This document shows, piece after piece, positions 33,511-47,173 of a stretch of DNA of 64,000 bases. Positions within the stretch are counted from its first letter, which is position 1. Each line of letters opens with the position of its first letter. The notes beneath the pieces were generated by a model. It was not told where the DNA came from. It made no database searches and saw only the letters and a program-made list of their open reading frames with translations. The translations under genes were made by a program, and so were the position numbers. This stretch comes from Chrysopilus asiliformis (lineage: Eukaryota > Arthropoda > Insecta > Diptera > Rhagionidae): the NCBI GenBank assembly GCA_964034945.1, contig OZ035962.1, positions 31,461,943-31,525,942 of the forward strand, given 5' to 3'.

Positions 33511-36500
33511 TATAGGGTATTTTTGAATAACTTGCCTGTAGTTACATGTTTTATTTTTTTTTTTGAGAATAGTGAAGCAAGCATTGGGCATTTCAGTTCA
33601 GCGGAGTTGCGTTTGTATTCACCTGACCAAACTGTTTACAAACGCTTAGAATACCTTAATCATATGGTTGGCTTGCCTCCATGTTTTCTTTAGGGGTTTC
33701 CTATAGTGCTTTTTCTACATCTCCACGTTCAATTCCTGGCTTTTTTTTATTCTGCGAAATTCTTTTCTTGCCTTTCAAGCAATAAAATCGATGTTTATCT
33801 TCGATGTTACCTTCGCATTAAGGCTTTCCTTTGGCGCACATTACATCGTACACTGGTTTACTATTTCAATATCTCACTACACCAATCATGATTGTGTCTT
33901 AGCTCTTAACACATATTTCTTATAAAATATAGTATAACTACTTTCGTCTGATGCATTTTGTTGGAAAGACATGACATTATCGGTGGTGTTTTGCTTAAAA
34001 AACTAAAAATATGTTTCTTTGTATTTTCATTGTTATTCTAATTAAGTCAGAAAACAAAAAAAAAATCCTTCTAAAAAAATTCAGGTCTGAAGAGGTTAAG
34101 AAATATAGCGAACAGAAAAAACACGTGCGCTTTTATTGCACGTCCTGCTCTTGTCGAATGCAGCGCAGGCGGCGTGCGACGAATGTTATTGATTTTTCAT
34201 TCGCCTCAAAATTGTCTTCATTATTCCCACAGGAGGTTCACTCCTGTAGACTTGAAAATGACGGACAACTGCACATGTAAGGGGGTGGAACTGTGAACCA
34301 CTATTTCTTCCAGTCTTTCAATGTTTTATTTATTCTTGCAACTTTACGCGATATTTCCCACATATGGACATAGTGGGGTTTTTTTTTCTTTCGTTCATTT
34401 ATCGATTGGCTTTCATCCCGAAATTACACTTTAACGCTTTAATTCAAGTAGTTCCGGTACTGATAAGAATCCAATGGTTTTGCTGGTTACGTTCACGTCG
34501 ATTGCATTGCATAAGGGCGGAGGACATTTTATAGAAACCCATTTTAATGGTGCTTCGACGCGTAATTCAATCGATTGAGATTTAATGATGAGAAATGATT
34601 CTATGGGACACTGACTACGGTCGTTCGTCAATCATTCCTTTTCATTGCTGTGCTTCGCTGGAAACACACATAATTGAATACGAATGTGGGACCACGTGTA
34701 GTCATCGTCCAAAAAAAAAATCTGTCAATCTGTTCTAGCATTCATTCGATGGTGAATTTTGTATCTGGTGGATATATCGATAAACACTTTCGATGATTGA
34801 TGGATTTAAGGGAGAGGCCTACAAATATTTTTCAATTGGATTCTAATTTGAGGTTTATTGAACCCCAAACCGCCCAAAATATGTATCGGAATGGAATATT
34901 TTTCCACAACACGCAATTTCAAAGTGTTATTTTTTCATTTCTCCAATAGTCGGGTCAAAGGTGAACAAAAGGCGTTAATAGCGAGAAGAATTTTGAAGGT
35001 GATGAATTGGATGAGTTTTTAATGACTTTATTTAGATTTCACATCAGATTCAATTTAGATGTGTGGCAATTGATCCACAATATTCAAGATCTTTTTAATT
35101 GGATTTTATTACTCGCATAATTGGTTTCGGTTTGTTTGTTCTAATTTTTTTTTGAGGACAAATTTGTTAAAGAGACATCTAAAAAAAACTACATTGTGAG
35201 AAATGTACCTTTTTAAATTAGACATTTCCAGCCCAGATCTAAAAAATCTAGTTTCTTTTTTGATTCAGCAGATTTTATTATTTAATAACTAGTGATTTTA
35301 AAATATAAATTACCCTTGCTAACAATTAAAGCATGTTTTTAGAATTAAAAAACCCAAAATATTCGCTCGCAAACGAACGAATCGAAAAGAATGATTCTCC
35401 GTACCCTGATATTTATACGTTCTAAACTACTTTAGTGGTGCCCGCTTATTATTACTACCTAAACGCTAAATTCTAAGTATCGCATTTCTGATTTAAATTC
35501 TAACAAAACTGTTCACACCAACCCTTCTCACGTTTAAATGATAGTGAAAAATGCAAAACATTTCAAACATTTCAAATCGCGTGAATGGAATCAAAGAAAC
35601 CCAATTAAAATTTCCCCCTGTTTAAAAAAATAATATAGACCTTAGTTTAAATGGACTTAAAATTTTATGAAAAGCGTTCAGTATTAATGTTATAAAAATT
35701 CAACATATTGCACGTTATGCGCACAGATAAAGTTTGTATCTCTTATACCATATGGAGTAGAAAGAAATTACAAAAACATTCTCACCTGACTGAGTTACAT
35801 TTATTACACATATGAGTATAAAGATTAATTCTAATATCACCACCAACTAGGGAAATAAGCTAACCCTTAACACTTTCTTTCTCAACCAGGGGCAAAGTAT
35901 TTTCCTCGACATTTGGGAAACCTCTAAAGGTCTCTGCCACGGCCTCTGTCTTTACGGCTGGTAGTTGGTTCTTTTAACTTTTGTGTTATTAGTTTCAAAG
36001 TCTAAAACTGGTTAACAGAGGGTTTTTCTGGAGTTATACCCGAACCTCTGAGACTTTTGTATGTTATATTCTTTATCGGTTTCGTGACGTCCTTTCTCTA
36101 ATTGGATCACTCCTTAGGCTGTCACGTAGCAAAGTTTCTTTATTTTATGCTTCTTTCACTTTTTATATTTATGAGTTCTTAAGCAGTAGAGTTAAATTCT
36201 TCCTTATTTCGCTCATTTTAACTTTTCGGATATAATTGGATGCAGTCACGTAAAGCCTGTTGCAATTCAAGTTTGTCAAATGACGAGGCGATACTATTAT
36301 CTGTTAATTTCCTTACCTGATGCATGAACGGTGTCATCATTTAAGGAATTTCTATAATCTCTAAAGCGGTTTTTTCATATGGAAATTTTTTCGGTTTTGT
36401 GAATGAAAATGGAAAAAACACATTCAGAAAAAACACTCATATTTTAAGGATTATCATTTTAATGTAAACACGCAAATCAATTTTTCACACAATTTAATAT

Positions 36501-36589
36501 ATGTTTTACTTTCGTCTTCTATAGAGGAAAAGTAATTGTATTCATAACGGAAACCGAATCGATAATGGGGGCAGATAGAAAATTTCTGA
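33511..36589. other. No gene recognised
   Basis: AT-rich with frames of 61-89 codons (33706-33891, 34011-34280, 34431-34631) lacking any motif. 35860-36330 is a pyrimidine-rich stretch on the plus strand. No RNA gene or repeat could be assigned. Confidence 0.35.
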
Positions 36590-36915
36590 TCAGTACGAAA
36601 TCTGATTCAGACAAAATTATGAGGATGCCTGTCGGTTTGTCAGTTGTACTTATCTTAAATAACTCGAGAACGCGTTGACTTAGCGACTTGAAATTTTTTA
36701 TAAAGGAGTTCTACAAAAATTGTGTTTTTGTATCAGCTTTTGGAAGAGTAATGGTAGCTATAACGGGTACGTCCCATAACATTTTTAAAAAAAATTTCGC
36801 TTTTTAAAAATTTTGTGAAAGTTATGCACTTTTATGGAAAAATACATTTAACCAAATTTTTACATATTTTTTCCGAAACTAAATATTGCAGAGGAAAGTT
36901 TTGTCTCGATCTCAA
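36590..36915 (+). repeat. Interspersed repeat RepD, copy 2
   Basis: Collinear with 2680-3075, ending in the shared TTTTTCCGAAACTAAATATT block followed by GCAGAG and CAACTGATATTTTTA. Confidence 0.6.
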
Positions 36916-37922
36916 CTGATATTTTTATCCTATATATTCTAGCTAACAAATAAAGAAATATTATTAACAATAATCCAGCATTATCCAGTAATAAGTAGAG
37001 TAGAACACGCTTAAATGCACAACAATTTTTGCATGAATAAATTGTTTTGCTCATAAGCAACTCATGAGTCATATGCATATGCTCGTGAGCAATCTTTTTC
37101 TAATTGTGTGGTGTAGGAGCAGATGAGGTGGAGGAAAAGGTGAGGAGGGAAAATCCCCATACTCACAAAGGACTCATGACCACTCACAAGCATGTTCAAT
37201 AGAAAATTATAATCTTTCAGTCTTTTTTGTGCATCAGAAATTAGAATATTTTTAATGAATTTTGTAAAACTCATTTTTCAGTTCACCATGATAGTATTTC
37301 AGGTTGATCGTTCTCTTGCTCTTTAGTATGTCTTTTGAGAAAACGGTCCAACCGATTTTAATGAAATTTAAACACGGGCAGAATAAAGAATATTGGCCTT
37401 CTCTTCTCCTTCAATATCTCTGCCCTAATAAATTTTGTACCGTTCGACCGATTATGATACGGTTTTCTGTGTCCAATAAAGGATTTTGCAGACAAGTAAA
37501 TGCCATTAAAAAAGTATCCCATCAGCCTTTTAGATCACTTAAGGGATTTTGATTGGGTTTTCACCATTGAATAGTTCGTGTCTTAAACAAAATTTCCTGT
37601 CCCAATAAATTTACCCTTTCCATTTACTGTAACCCGCTCCCCTGCTTCCTTTTTAATCGCGGAATTGGTTTTAATTTAGGTATTTATTATTAAATACGTG
37701 ATGTTAGCGTGAGGCCGAAGGTCGAATAGGACGAGAAGGTCGCTGGTTGACATGGACGTCCTGTAATAATAACATAAATTTGCCTTTTTCCTTTTGTTAA
37801 GAAAGGGATTTGCGGATCTTTTCGGAATTTCTACAACATATACAAAATTCTTTAACCCAGCAACGAGGAGTCCATATTTTACTTACCGAATAAAGTAAAT
37901 ACATATATGTGGGGGTAGTACA
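36916..37922. other. No gene recognised
   Basis: Short frames on both strands without motifs. 37270-37560 (ACGGTCCAACCGATTTTAAT, CGTTCGACCGATTATGATAC) has an interspersed-repeat look. Confidence 0.3.
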
Positions 37923-38706
37923 CACTCTAGAAAATTTTATTGTAATTTTACCCCTATTATCGTAGGAAACCATTTTCCTACGATAATAGGGGTAAAATTA
38001 CACCGAGTCGTAATGGCTTAAAAGCTATGCATTTTTACTCATTTTGTGGCGTACAAAAGCCTCTTTTACGGGGGAACTTTAAGCTAAATAAGAAGTAAAA
38101 GTACAATACGGGTGTAATTTTACGACATGGATGTTTAAAATTACCACATTTTTGTTGTAATTTTCCTCCTATTTGGTAGCAAAACCGTGTCTTAAAGGTG
38201 TAATTTTACGACATTTTTTGTTTAAAATTACACCGAAAATGGTATTAGAATTTCTCGGCTTATACGGTCTGCAAAAACAAAAATATTATATTATTTTTGC
38301 GGATGTTTTCACATCCAAATTTCCCGGGCATGTCTGCCATGTGGCAGGCGCCACACAGGATTTTGGTAGAGCAAAACTCGATTCGAGTATTTATACTCCG
38401 ATGCCACAAACCTTATGCGAATTATAAGGTGAAGGTTAAATTGTCCGTACAATAATGCAAAAATACCCTGCGAGCGTGTTTTTACACCAAAATGAGAGTA
38501 AAAATACGAATATTGGTCGAAATTTTACGCAAGGTTTAAAATTACCCTATTTCTAGTGTAATATTAATGTTTTTTGGGTGATTTTACAACTTAAATGGTG
38601 TGCGAGCTAAATTCTGATTTTTTTTCGAAATTTTACGACGTTTTTGCAAATTTACCCCGTTTTTACCCCATTTTTCGGTTTAAATTCAAATCCATTTTCT
38701 ACAGTG
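37923..38706. mobile_element. TIR element with GTAATTTTAC subterminal repeats
   Basis: Ends CACTCTAGAAAAT and, inverted, CACTGTAGAAAAT; flanks share CA (37921-37922 and 38707-38708). The body is full of GTAATTTTACGAC and GTTTAAAATTACACCG words in both orientations. The 84-codon frame at 38173-38427 has no transposase motif. Non-autonomous; superfamily not certain, since CACTGTAGAAA-type ends occur in more than one DNA-transposon group. Confidence 0.65.
37941..38002. repeat. Perfect 29-bp hairpin with 4-nt loop
   Basis: The left arm 37941-37969 (TGTAATTTTACCCC ... GTAGGAAA) is perfectly inverted at 37974-38002, leaving the loop CCAT. Located just inside the left end of the CACT element. Confidence 0.97.
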
Positions 38707-38708
38707 CA

Positions 38709-40824
38709 CTTTGTGTCGATCTATTATTTAAAAAAAAAACTCTCGTTAGTACAATAGGAAATACCAATTGATTTCCGTTCGAAAACGCCGTTAAAGTCTT
38801 TGACAAAAATGCCACGTTTTCCAATAATTTCACTAATTGAAAATTTCAAACAAATTACGAGGGAAACAGGTGGGGATACGTAGAAGCCTAATTAATTTAG
38901 TAGGATTCAATAAACGTTTTTTCTATACGTAACTCGCAACATGTTCAACTCTCTTACAATTTCCATAAATTCGTCAACCCCAAATGTATGTATTACGACA
39001 CTCAATCAATTTTCATTATATCGATACGCTCAAAGAGATAATAATCAATATTTACAACTTCGATTGTTGTATTACATTAAAGTAAACGCAAGGATATTTA
39101 CGAAATACCAAATTCAGTTCTATTCCATTGCCCTACCACCCTATATAACCGACTAAAACACAGCGATGGCTTTTGTCTCAACCCCTAATTTCGGTTCATC
39201 ATAAAACCGTAATAATTGAAGACAATGTGCGTGCCGCTTTATAATAACTTTACCCTGTAAATTCAATTCTGTCTGCAATCGTTATGTCGCCAAATAACCA
39301 TAAACACTTAACCATGTGCGTTTTTTTCCTGTACTGCGTATGGGGATCACATGTAGACCATTACAGTATAGTGAGTGTGTACTCACTAAACGCTTCTAAT
39401 ATAAAAAATTAATGGGTCGTACACGTAAATTTTTGCATTTTATTTATCCGCTAAACTAGATCACTACCACCCCTTCGTTGGCCATCCCTGTTGTATTTGT
39501 TCATATATGAATATGTTATTATTATCAGAGAATGTGTGTACGAAAGATGTTTCGCTTAACATACTTTTACGACATCCTCTTAGTCACGGGTCACCCCCTG
39601 TTCCAATAACCACGAAACTACAGTGGCAAACTTGTATAGATTTTGACGAGAAACACTAGAACTCGATAACTTGCAGGAGCTCTGTGCCAATATTTACACA
39701 AAAACGAGGGTTTGAGGTCGACAGTTGCCAAATTTGGTGTATGAACTTTAATTTTTTGGTGTGTGTGGTACAAAAAACAGAATTTTTTTTAAAAATTAGA
39801 CGAAAAGAATTTGATCCACGCCAATTTCGGTAAATTATCAAACAAAAATGCATCGGAGGGTAAGACAGCATGAATAAAGTATTTTATAGTAGTTGAGCGT
39901 TCTGAGGCCAAGCACACAGAAGTAATACGATCGCAATCCCAGAAGTCCTTCATGTTCACTATTTGCCCCAAGCAGAAGTAAAAAGCAAAGAAAAAAACAG
40001 GAATAGCGCAGTAGGAACAACTTGAACGCCAGCAACCACCGGGTAACAACTATCTAGGGTACAGAAGCACCAAATCCAAAGGGATGAAGAGGATGAATTA
40101 TAGTGAAGTCTGGTGGAGGAAAATGCCATTACTAAAAGAAATACGAATTGTTCATTGCCAAAAAGAAGGGCGCAATATATACGGATATATGGTGTTCTGA
40201 AATACTTATTGTCTGAAATCCTATATAGGATAGGAAGGATAGACGGGAATAATCCAACAACATTCAACATAGTTATTCCTTCAACAACGAAGGACACTCA
40301 CCCTTAACTTGAGAATATCTAGCAAGGATTCAGCCTCCTTAAGGATAGAAAACATAAAATTCAGCCAATGTTGCCAGTTATCCCGAGGGCATCAGCCTTC
40401 ATTTCTACATATGTTTATGTTTAATAACAATGTAATAGGTAACATTTCGGATGTTTTGTTGTCTTGTTGGTCTAAATAAGTAAATTGAAGAAAAATTACG
40501 TTTTTTTTTACTTTAATATTCATTTTATTGTATTTTTGAAGTAATAAAGTGTAGAAAATAATTGAAAATATTAGAGAAGCAAAAATTCTAACAAGCGAAA
40601 AATTGTTTATTTTGTAGAAATTTATTAAAATGTTTGGGAAGCTACAAAAAACTAATTCGATTGAAATTTGTTAGAAAATAAACGTCAATAGGAGAATACG
40701 GGAAACACCAGGCACCCCACCTCTTCTTTCGGTCTGGTGAACCGATCGGGTAAAAACCGCATGAGAACGTCTGGTAAGCTTTCCTTCATATGGCCCGAGT
40801 AAATTTTTTGTGAGCTGTAATGGA
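38709..40824. other. No gene recognised
   Basis: 39840-40310 has overlapping frames of 64-112 codons on both strands, with no motif. The rest is AT-rich and unassigned. Confidence 0.35.
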
Positions 40825-41060
40825 TGAAAAATTTTGACCTCTTAATTTTGCCTAAAAACATTTCCCGAGCACTCCTGAGTTGATTGGAGCAGTATTACAA
40901 AAATGTTTTTCTGTCAGTTTGTTGGTATGTGTACAAGATTACTCAATACCTACTAGAGCTAGAGGCATGAAATTTTACAGGAATTTTTGGAACGATCCTA
41001 TCAACTTTAGTTGGAAATCCGATAACCGGAAGTAACTAAAATGGCGGCTTTTTAATAATC
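40825..41060 (+). repeat. Interspersed repeat RepC, copy 2
   Basis: Collinear with 20860-21075. It additionally has ATTTCCCGAGCACTCCTGA and a TTTCTGTCAGTTTGTTGG stretch that also appear near 51015-51065. It ends about 40 bp left of RepA copy E. Confidence 0.7.
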
Positions 41061-41101
41061 GGTTACAAAAAAAAGCGAAAGAAGCCCGAAAATACGACGT
41101 A

Positions 41102-41684
41102 AACATAACAAAAGCTATAATTGCCAATCTGGCAATCATTGGAGACCCGTATGGTGATATTCGTATCAAAATTCGAACAGTAGTACCAAAATTCCACTTT
41201 GAAGTCAAACTTTCCAATAAGATTTTTTTAAATTTATTCCAATCGGATTTTGATGTATGGGAGTTTTATGTAGAATCATATCCTAAATAACTTTTGTTCT
41301 TGGACTTTTTTGATGAGATGCACCGTTTTTGAGATATTCACAAAAAACGTTTTCGTTCGTATGGGGGGTACCCCCCCCCCCCCCCCCCTAATGGTCCATT
41401 TTTGCCCATTAACGAACTTAGCCTCGCATTTTACAAAAAACGGATCTGTGCAAAATTTCAAGTCTCTAGCTCAATCCGTGCGCCCGCAATCCGCGCCACA
41501 GACGAACAGACAGACAGAAGGACAGACGGACAGACGGACGGACGGACGGACATGCAAAAATTAATTGTTTTTATCATTCTAAACACACTGGTGTAATTCA
41601 TTTTTGTGTGTGATGACGGGATCTTGGCGTTACAAACGGTAAGGCAAAGTTAGTATACCCTGTGGTTTCACCATACGGGTATAA
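41102..41684 (+). repeat. RepA interspersed repeat, copy E (subfamily 1)
   Basis: Full length, 583 bp. A run of 18 C at 41371-41388 replaces the 6-7 C found in other copies. A CAGA/CGGA array lies at about 41502-41551. ACGTAAA occurs on both flanks (41099-41105 overlapping the 5' end, and 41688-41694), a possible target duplication seen only here. Confidence 0.87.
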
Positions 41685-44600
41685 AAACGTAAATAGAGTA
41701 AATGCCTAATTTTTTACTTTGACTAACTGTTTTCGAGAAAATCCCAAAAAAAACTGTTTGGTTTGTATTAGGGAGGGAGGAAGGAGATGTTTGATTTTTC
41801 TAGTTCAAGCCTTGCTATTTACGAGAAACGCAGCTATATAAAATTTCTAGTGTCTAGCTCAATCCTTTCAAAAGTTACGATGTTTACGGAGAGACCGTAA
41901 AAATCAAAATATTTTTTCATACCAAATACCCAGGTGTAGTTCATTTTTGTGTTTGAAGATTGGTTCGAGGCGTGACAGCTTTATTTTGTGCCAGAACAAC
42001 TTCAATTCTATAGACTTATCATCTGTGGCTTAAGTGTTACAACGCTAGAATAATGCTTTAAATCTAATATCGCATTTGGAGTATGAAAATACCATATTTT
42101 TATCCAGTTTTAAAGAAATCCCTACAGAGATTTTTTTCCTGGGATTTTATTTGGCGATGAAAGTGAGCCATGTATGAAACTGGCCCACATTCTAATGGTT
42201 TTTATTTGAACGTTTTTTATTTTCTTTTTTGAATTGAAGAAAATTGAACTAAAAATTGTTTTTATAGCAAGAAAATTAAAAACAATACATTTTGCATAAA
42301 CATAACCATGATTCCATACTCAAATCTATTTCCACATCTATTAAGAAACTTGAAAACCCCAAATATTTTAAGCAATAATGTAAAAATCTAAGACAATATT
42401 GTAAAAATAACCTGCTAGCCTTAAATCCCTGATTCTTTGTGAAATAAACTTCGCTTCACGTTAGTAATACTGTCAAATAATCGATATCCTTTCTCTCTGT
42501 CGCCACTAGAGTTCACATCACTGTTCTAAACATTTTATGTTTATGTTTTCTTCCTCATCTCCATTCGGTTATGCGCTGCATGAACAGAGCGATAGAGAGC
42601 ATAAAACATACAAAATTCTATGCTACTTACGAATGGAACTGCGTACTTTCAATTGCCGGCCGGTGCGACGCGAGATTTTATGTTCTTGGGCGCTGCTGTT
42701 TTTTTAGGGGTTCGAACATTGCTTGCCGATACTCCAGCCTTTCAGTCTTTTCAGAGTTTTCTTCGTGCGAACACTGAACGCCGTTTCGTAGTTTCCTAGC
42801 GTTTTACGTTTGAAATTTCTTTTAAAATCGGTTTTCCATCTACATATTCGTTTTCCGTTTTTGGATTTTGTGGCGCCAATTTTTTTTTGAATCACAATCG
42901 ACAATTTTTACACATATGTGCTAGCGACCATCGAAATATCACTAAATGATGAAATATTCATTGGGAATTTATGTTTTTAAATGAAAATTTGTGGTGGCAG
43001 GAATTAAAAATAGGAAATAACCGAAATATTGACAATTCGTGGAGTTACTAACGAGGATAATTAAGACGCAGTTTCGTTGTTTTAATTAGAAAAGTGATTT
43101 TGAAGTGAATTTTTGAGTGATCAGAGAATTTTTCCAGATTCAAACAAGGATACAAGGATATAAAATCTTATATCTGCAAAAAACCGAAATAGGTATACAA
43201 AATATAAACCAAATTGAGTAACTTGAATTGCAAAAATATGGCCACCAAAGCGAGTTGTTTTTCGCCATTTTAGGTTTTCCATTTTCCTGTGTTTTTCCAT
43301 TTCAAACCCCCAATGGCAATCTCAATTGCAATCCCCCAGAGGGACAGAGATATTTCCGTTGTGTGCAAAAAAGCAAATCAGAAGTAAAACATAATTTTCT
43401 AAAATACAATTGTTAAAGGGCGAGAAGGGTTAAAATGGAAACCGTGTATGAAGTGCAGACCAGCGATAGGTGGCTGCACTTCAAAAATCAATCACGACCG
43501 TTTGTATACTTTATGCAATTTTTGCTTACAAGGCATAATTACATAAAAGACGCATACAGTCCCGCACCATCCTACTCATCGCCGAGCATCGCATCTGGCA
43601 GGGGGTTGCAAAGCGAACCGAATCATTTGCAGCAATTATAAATATCAGCAGAGATTGCTCGTTACTCGTTAGTAGCGTCATTTGTCAACAAAGTTTGAGA
43701 AACTTAAAAACCACCAGGAGACGACCAAGAGAATCCTTGCAATGGCACCAAGCAGGAATAAAAGGGAACCGCTTTGCTACACGGTGTCACTAGGATACAT
43801 ACGGATACATGCCTGGTGGCCATGTGTTAGTTTCACCCCGAATGTCCTTTTTTCCTTTTTCAGTAGCAGCCTATTCTTCTTTTCGTTCGCTTAAATCTCA
43901 GTTGTGTGTACGTACAAAACTAGAAACAGATGCCGGTCTAGCCGTGAATACAGGATTCTCATCAATTTTTATACACCGCTTGTTAAGTCGTTTTTCGGTG
44001 TGTGCGATAAGTACATTCACGTGCACAACGAAATCCATGTGCAATTTTCCTCCGTAGCTGCGAGAATAGAAAGGTGATCATAGTCCTAAAAAACAGAGGG
44101 GAATCGACTAGGATTTCATTTTTCCCGGCTCGATACCCTTTTATGAAAAAAAAACTTAATCAGCATTGCCAGATTCACAGAATTTAGGCGGAGACATGCG
44201 TATGAAACTTTTAGTCCCCGCGCATGAAATTAAAATATACGAGTTCACCATCACCACAGCATCAATATTAGAGATTATCTGCGATAAGAAGAATAACTTT
44301 CATCATTCTTATGCCACTACTTGATATTGCTCAACTATTTTTTTTATAGACATAGATAACACGTATTATATACTTCACTATCTAAAAAAAGGATAACAGT
44401 TTGCTTATGTATGGCACTATATTATTATCTTTTCCTGTCTGCATAAATATTCATAAGAGATCAGACTGAATTTCCTCTAAGAAACTTTTTCAAGTTTTTC
44501 ATATTGTTCTTATGCAGCACTTTTGAAGTAGCATTAGCGACTAAAATTGAGCAATTATTTACCACATAACAGAGTATTAATATTAATTCTTTGTTTTTAT

Positions 44601-45084
44601 CTTTGAATATTCATGGCTTTGAGTGTTTCATTGGGTTAAAAGGATTGTTTAAAAAAAACTCCTTATCTGACTTTAAATACTTATATATTGTTTCTACCAG
44701 TAAAATATTTTGAAAGAGTTTTTAAGAAAACAAACACAATCTTTATTTTTCGTAGTGGTAAAAGAAACAAAGGAAAATAATAAAAGTCATAAACAAATTT
44801 AAATTGTGACTTAAAGAGAAGCATCGGAATTAACTTTATTTTGGTTTTATTTCACTCATACATGGTAGAAATATCTTTTCGTTTTTTCTAAATTTTCCTA
44901 TTTTGGACTAAATATTTTTTACGTGCAATAATATCTCGATAATCCAAAATCTCGATAATCCGAATGGAATTTTTCTTTCCACTAAATACTCTTAATTCCG
45001 AATTGCTGTTCAAAATTCAACTATTTTTAATATAATATTCAAAACATTTGTGCTTAAAATTAAACGAATGTTGAATTCTTTTAC
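41685..45084. other. No gene recognised; two promoter-like spots
   Basis: 42480-42900 and 43430-44080 are less AT-rich. TATAAATA at 43637-43644 is followed about 30 nt later by GTTACTCGTTAG, and TTCAGTC at 42738 resembles an initiator. No coding frame with a known motif follows either. They may be 5' non-coding exons or promoters of an unseen plus-strand gene; weak evidence. Confidence 0.25.
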
Positions 45085-45146
45085 ACAAAAATTGTTTAAT
45101 TTTCAAAAAAAGTGTTTAATTTTCAACGAAAATTGTTTAATTTTTG
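45085..45146 (+). repeat. Imperfect tandem repeat, about 21-23 bp, three copies
   Basis: Units of the form CAAAAATTGTTTAATTTT: AAAATTGTTTAATTTTC, AAAGTGTTTAATTTTC and AAAATTGTTTAATTTTT follow each other. Confidence 0.8.
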
Positions 45147-45535
45147 ACAAATTTTACCTCGCAGCGATATTTTTTTTTGTTTCTTAATTGACGGGCGAGG
45201 TAACATGTCGTGTCTGTGCAATTTCTGTAGAGGAAAATTACATTCTGTACAGTTGTATAATAAAACACCTTTAATATTCATAGAAAAACTGTTTAATTTA
45301 TATAGGGGAGGGGGGAAAGAGTGGTTCAATTTTTCCCATTTTTGGAAGAGTTTTATCTTTTGATAAAACCCTGTTCTTTTTTCAATATTATACCCACTTA
45401 TGTTCATCTAATGAAGTTTGATTATGTAAGAAAAGTATTATCGCACCGTTATGTGGGTTAGGCTATGTTTTTAATCTATAACTACTCTATAATTATATGT
45501 TTATATTTCAGCGCCTATGGCATTATTGAAGTATT

Positions 45536-45695
45536 ATTTAAAGGGCAAGCTTTTATTTAGTTTCACCTGTTGTATGTTTGTTTGTTTGTTGGTTAGGGTC
45601 TATTCTTGTAATCTAATTTTTGTACATTTTGTAACCGATTGACTTAAAATTTTGCCATATACGTAAATCCGATGACAGTGGAATATGTGTGTATG
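45536..45695 (+). repeat. Interspersed repeat RepB, copy 3
   Basis: Collinear with the inverted copy at 27046-27209: AAGCTTTTATTTAGTTTCAC, GTTTGTTTGTTGGTTAGGG, TTGTAATCTAATTTTTG, then TTAAAATTTTGCCATATACG and CGATGACAGTGGAATATG. Confidence 0.75.
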
Positions 45696-47173
45696 GTTGT
45701 ACGAGAAAAAATAAATGCTGGCTGGCGGAGAGTTTTTTTTTTAATTTATTAGTTTTTTCGCTAAAGTATTTTGTTAAATTACCTGACTGCAGTTGAAAAT
45801 TCCAGCTGCAAAACTGTTTCCAAAGTTTTAAAACCGCATCATAAAAGGTATTTTACAATTACTACTTGTTGGTAAAAGCTTTTTTTAATAAGCATTTTGT
45901 TCTTTTTTGTCCTTTATTTAAAAAGGGTTTTTGTTCTTTATTTTCTTGAAAAAAAAAATATGGTCACCGTAACTTGACTCGAAAAAGTTGAAAATGCGTC
46001 TATTGAAAATGAAAAAAAATGCGAAGAATAAGTAAGATTGTAGACTTTGATTTAAAAAACCTAAACCACTTACCACGAAAACTACCCATTTTAAAACTAG
46101 ACCCGTGTACTAGACACTGTGTGCCCAGAACGATTTTTTGGGGTTATATTTTCCCATTGTATTTCTTACTTGTTTAACGAATAAACCACATTTTTATGAT
46201 TTGTAAACAAACAAACCATACATTTTCTATTAGAATTACATCTGAGTGCCCAAGTACATAATATATGGGAGTTTTATAGTACCCGGGTCTAGGGTTAAAT
46301 GTACTTTTATCCGTATTTGACTGTACTCAAATATAATTCAGAGCAATAAAATCAAAGAATCTCATCGAATCGATAAAAAGGACTTTACGATGTCAATAAA
46401 ATAGTCAAAGTGTCTTTTAAAATTGATTTACTTTTTAAACTTCGGTTAGCATTGCCAAAATTGATATGGAAATAGGGTAACTTCAAAGATTTATAGGCCA
46501 AAATATAATTTGATCTTCTCATCGGCATTAAATGAATTTCCCCAGAATCGCTTTAAAAATTCAAACGAGGGAGCATGTAAATAGATTTATTTCAGCACAT
46601 CCTATATTTTCGTGAAGAAAGAAAAAATGATCAAATGACTTTAAGATGATTGAGATCCATAACTGACTCGTAATTATAAATAAAGTGTGAGTAAACGAAA
46701 TTTTATAGTATATAATGTTTCAAAGTCAAGGTTCGTGGATGAATCTGCCATCGCGTGAGTAATGCATGAAATTGGTGCAGAATAATTTATAAGATTCTGT
46801 GTTAAAAGAGAATTAGAACTCAAAGTTAATTTTATTCTCGAGGGTTTCTAAGAAATCAACTTCAACTTCAATTTCATGTTCATTTTTTGATTTTACTTAA
46901 AATTTGTGTTCGGCTAACATTCAACTGTGATAGATATTCGGTTTTTCCTTGAAATACGGCTTTTATTAATTATTAAGTTAATGGGGATCACTTAAACATA
47001 AATCAAAATACAATTTTCATTCCGTCATTAAACTGTAAAGGCCCGTTAAACCGTACTATTCTTAAAAAAATTAGGTTGCGGTTAGTCTACTTAAACCGTA
47101 GAAATTCTGGACTTAAATAAATTAAGTTGTACATAAAAAAAATTGCTAAGTTTCGGTGGTGAAAATGTCTTAT
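45696..47173. other. No gene recognised
   Basis: AT-rich DNA with no frame, RNA gene or repeat I can support. Confidence 0.35.

Noticed and set aside
39789..40297. Overlapping frames up to 112 codons on both strands
   Set aside because: Open on both strands by composition, hydrophobic low-complexity readings, no family resemblance and no supported start.
43682..43894. 70-codon frame downstream of a TATAAATA box
   Set aside because: Starts at TTG, no motif, ends in a low-complexity Ser/Phe run. The promoter-like context alone does not support a gene.
44935..44960. ATCTCGATAATCC direct repeats resembling Tigger ends
   Set aside because: Only a short resemblance; no second end or target duplication could be found nearby.
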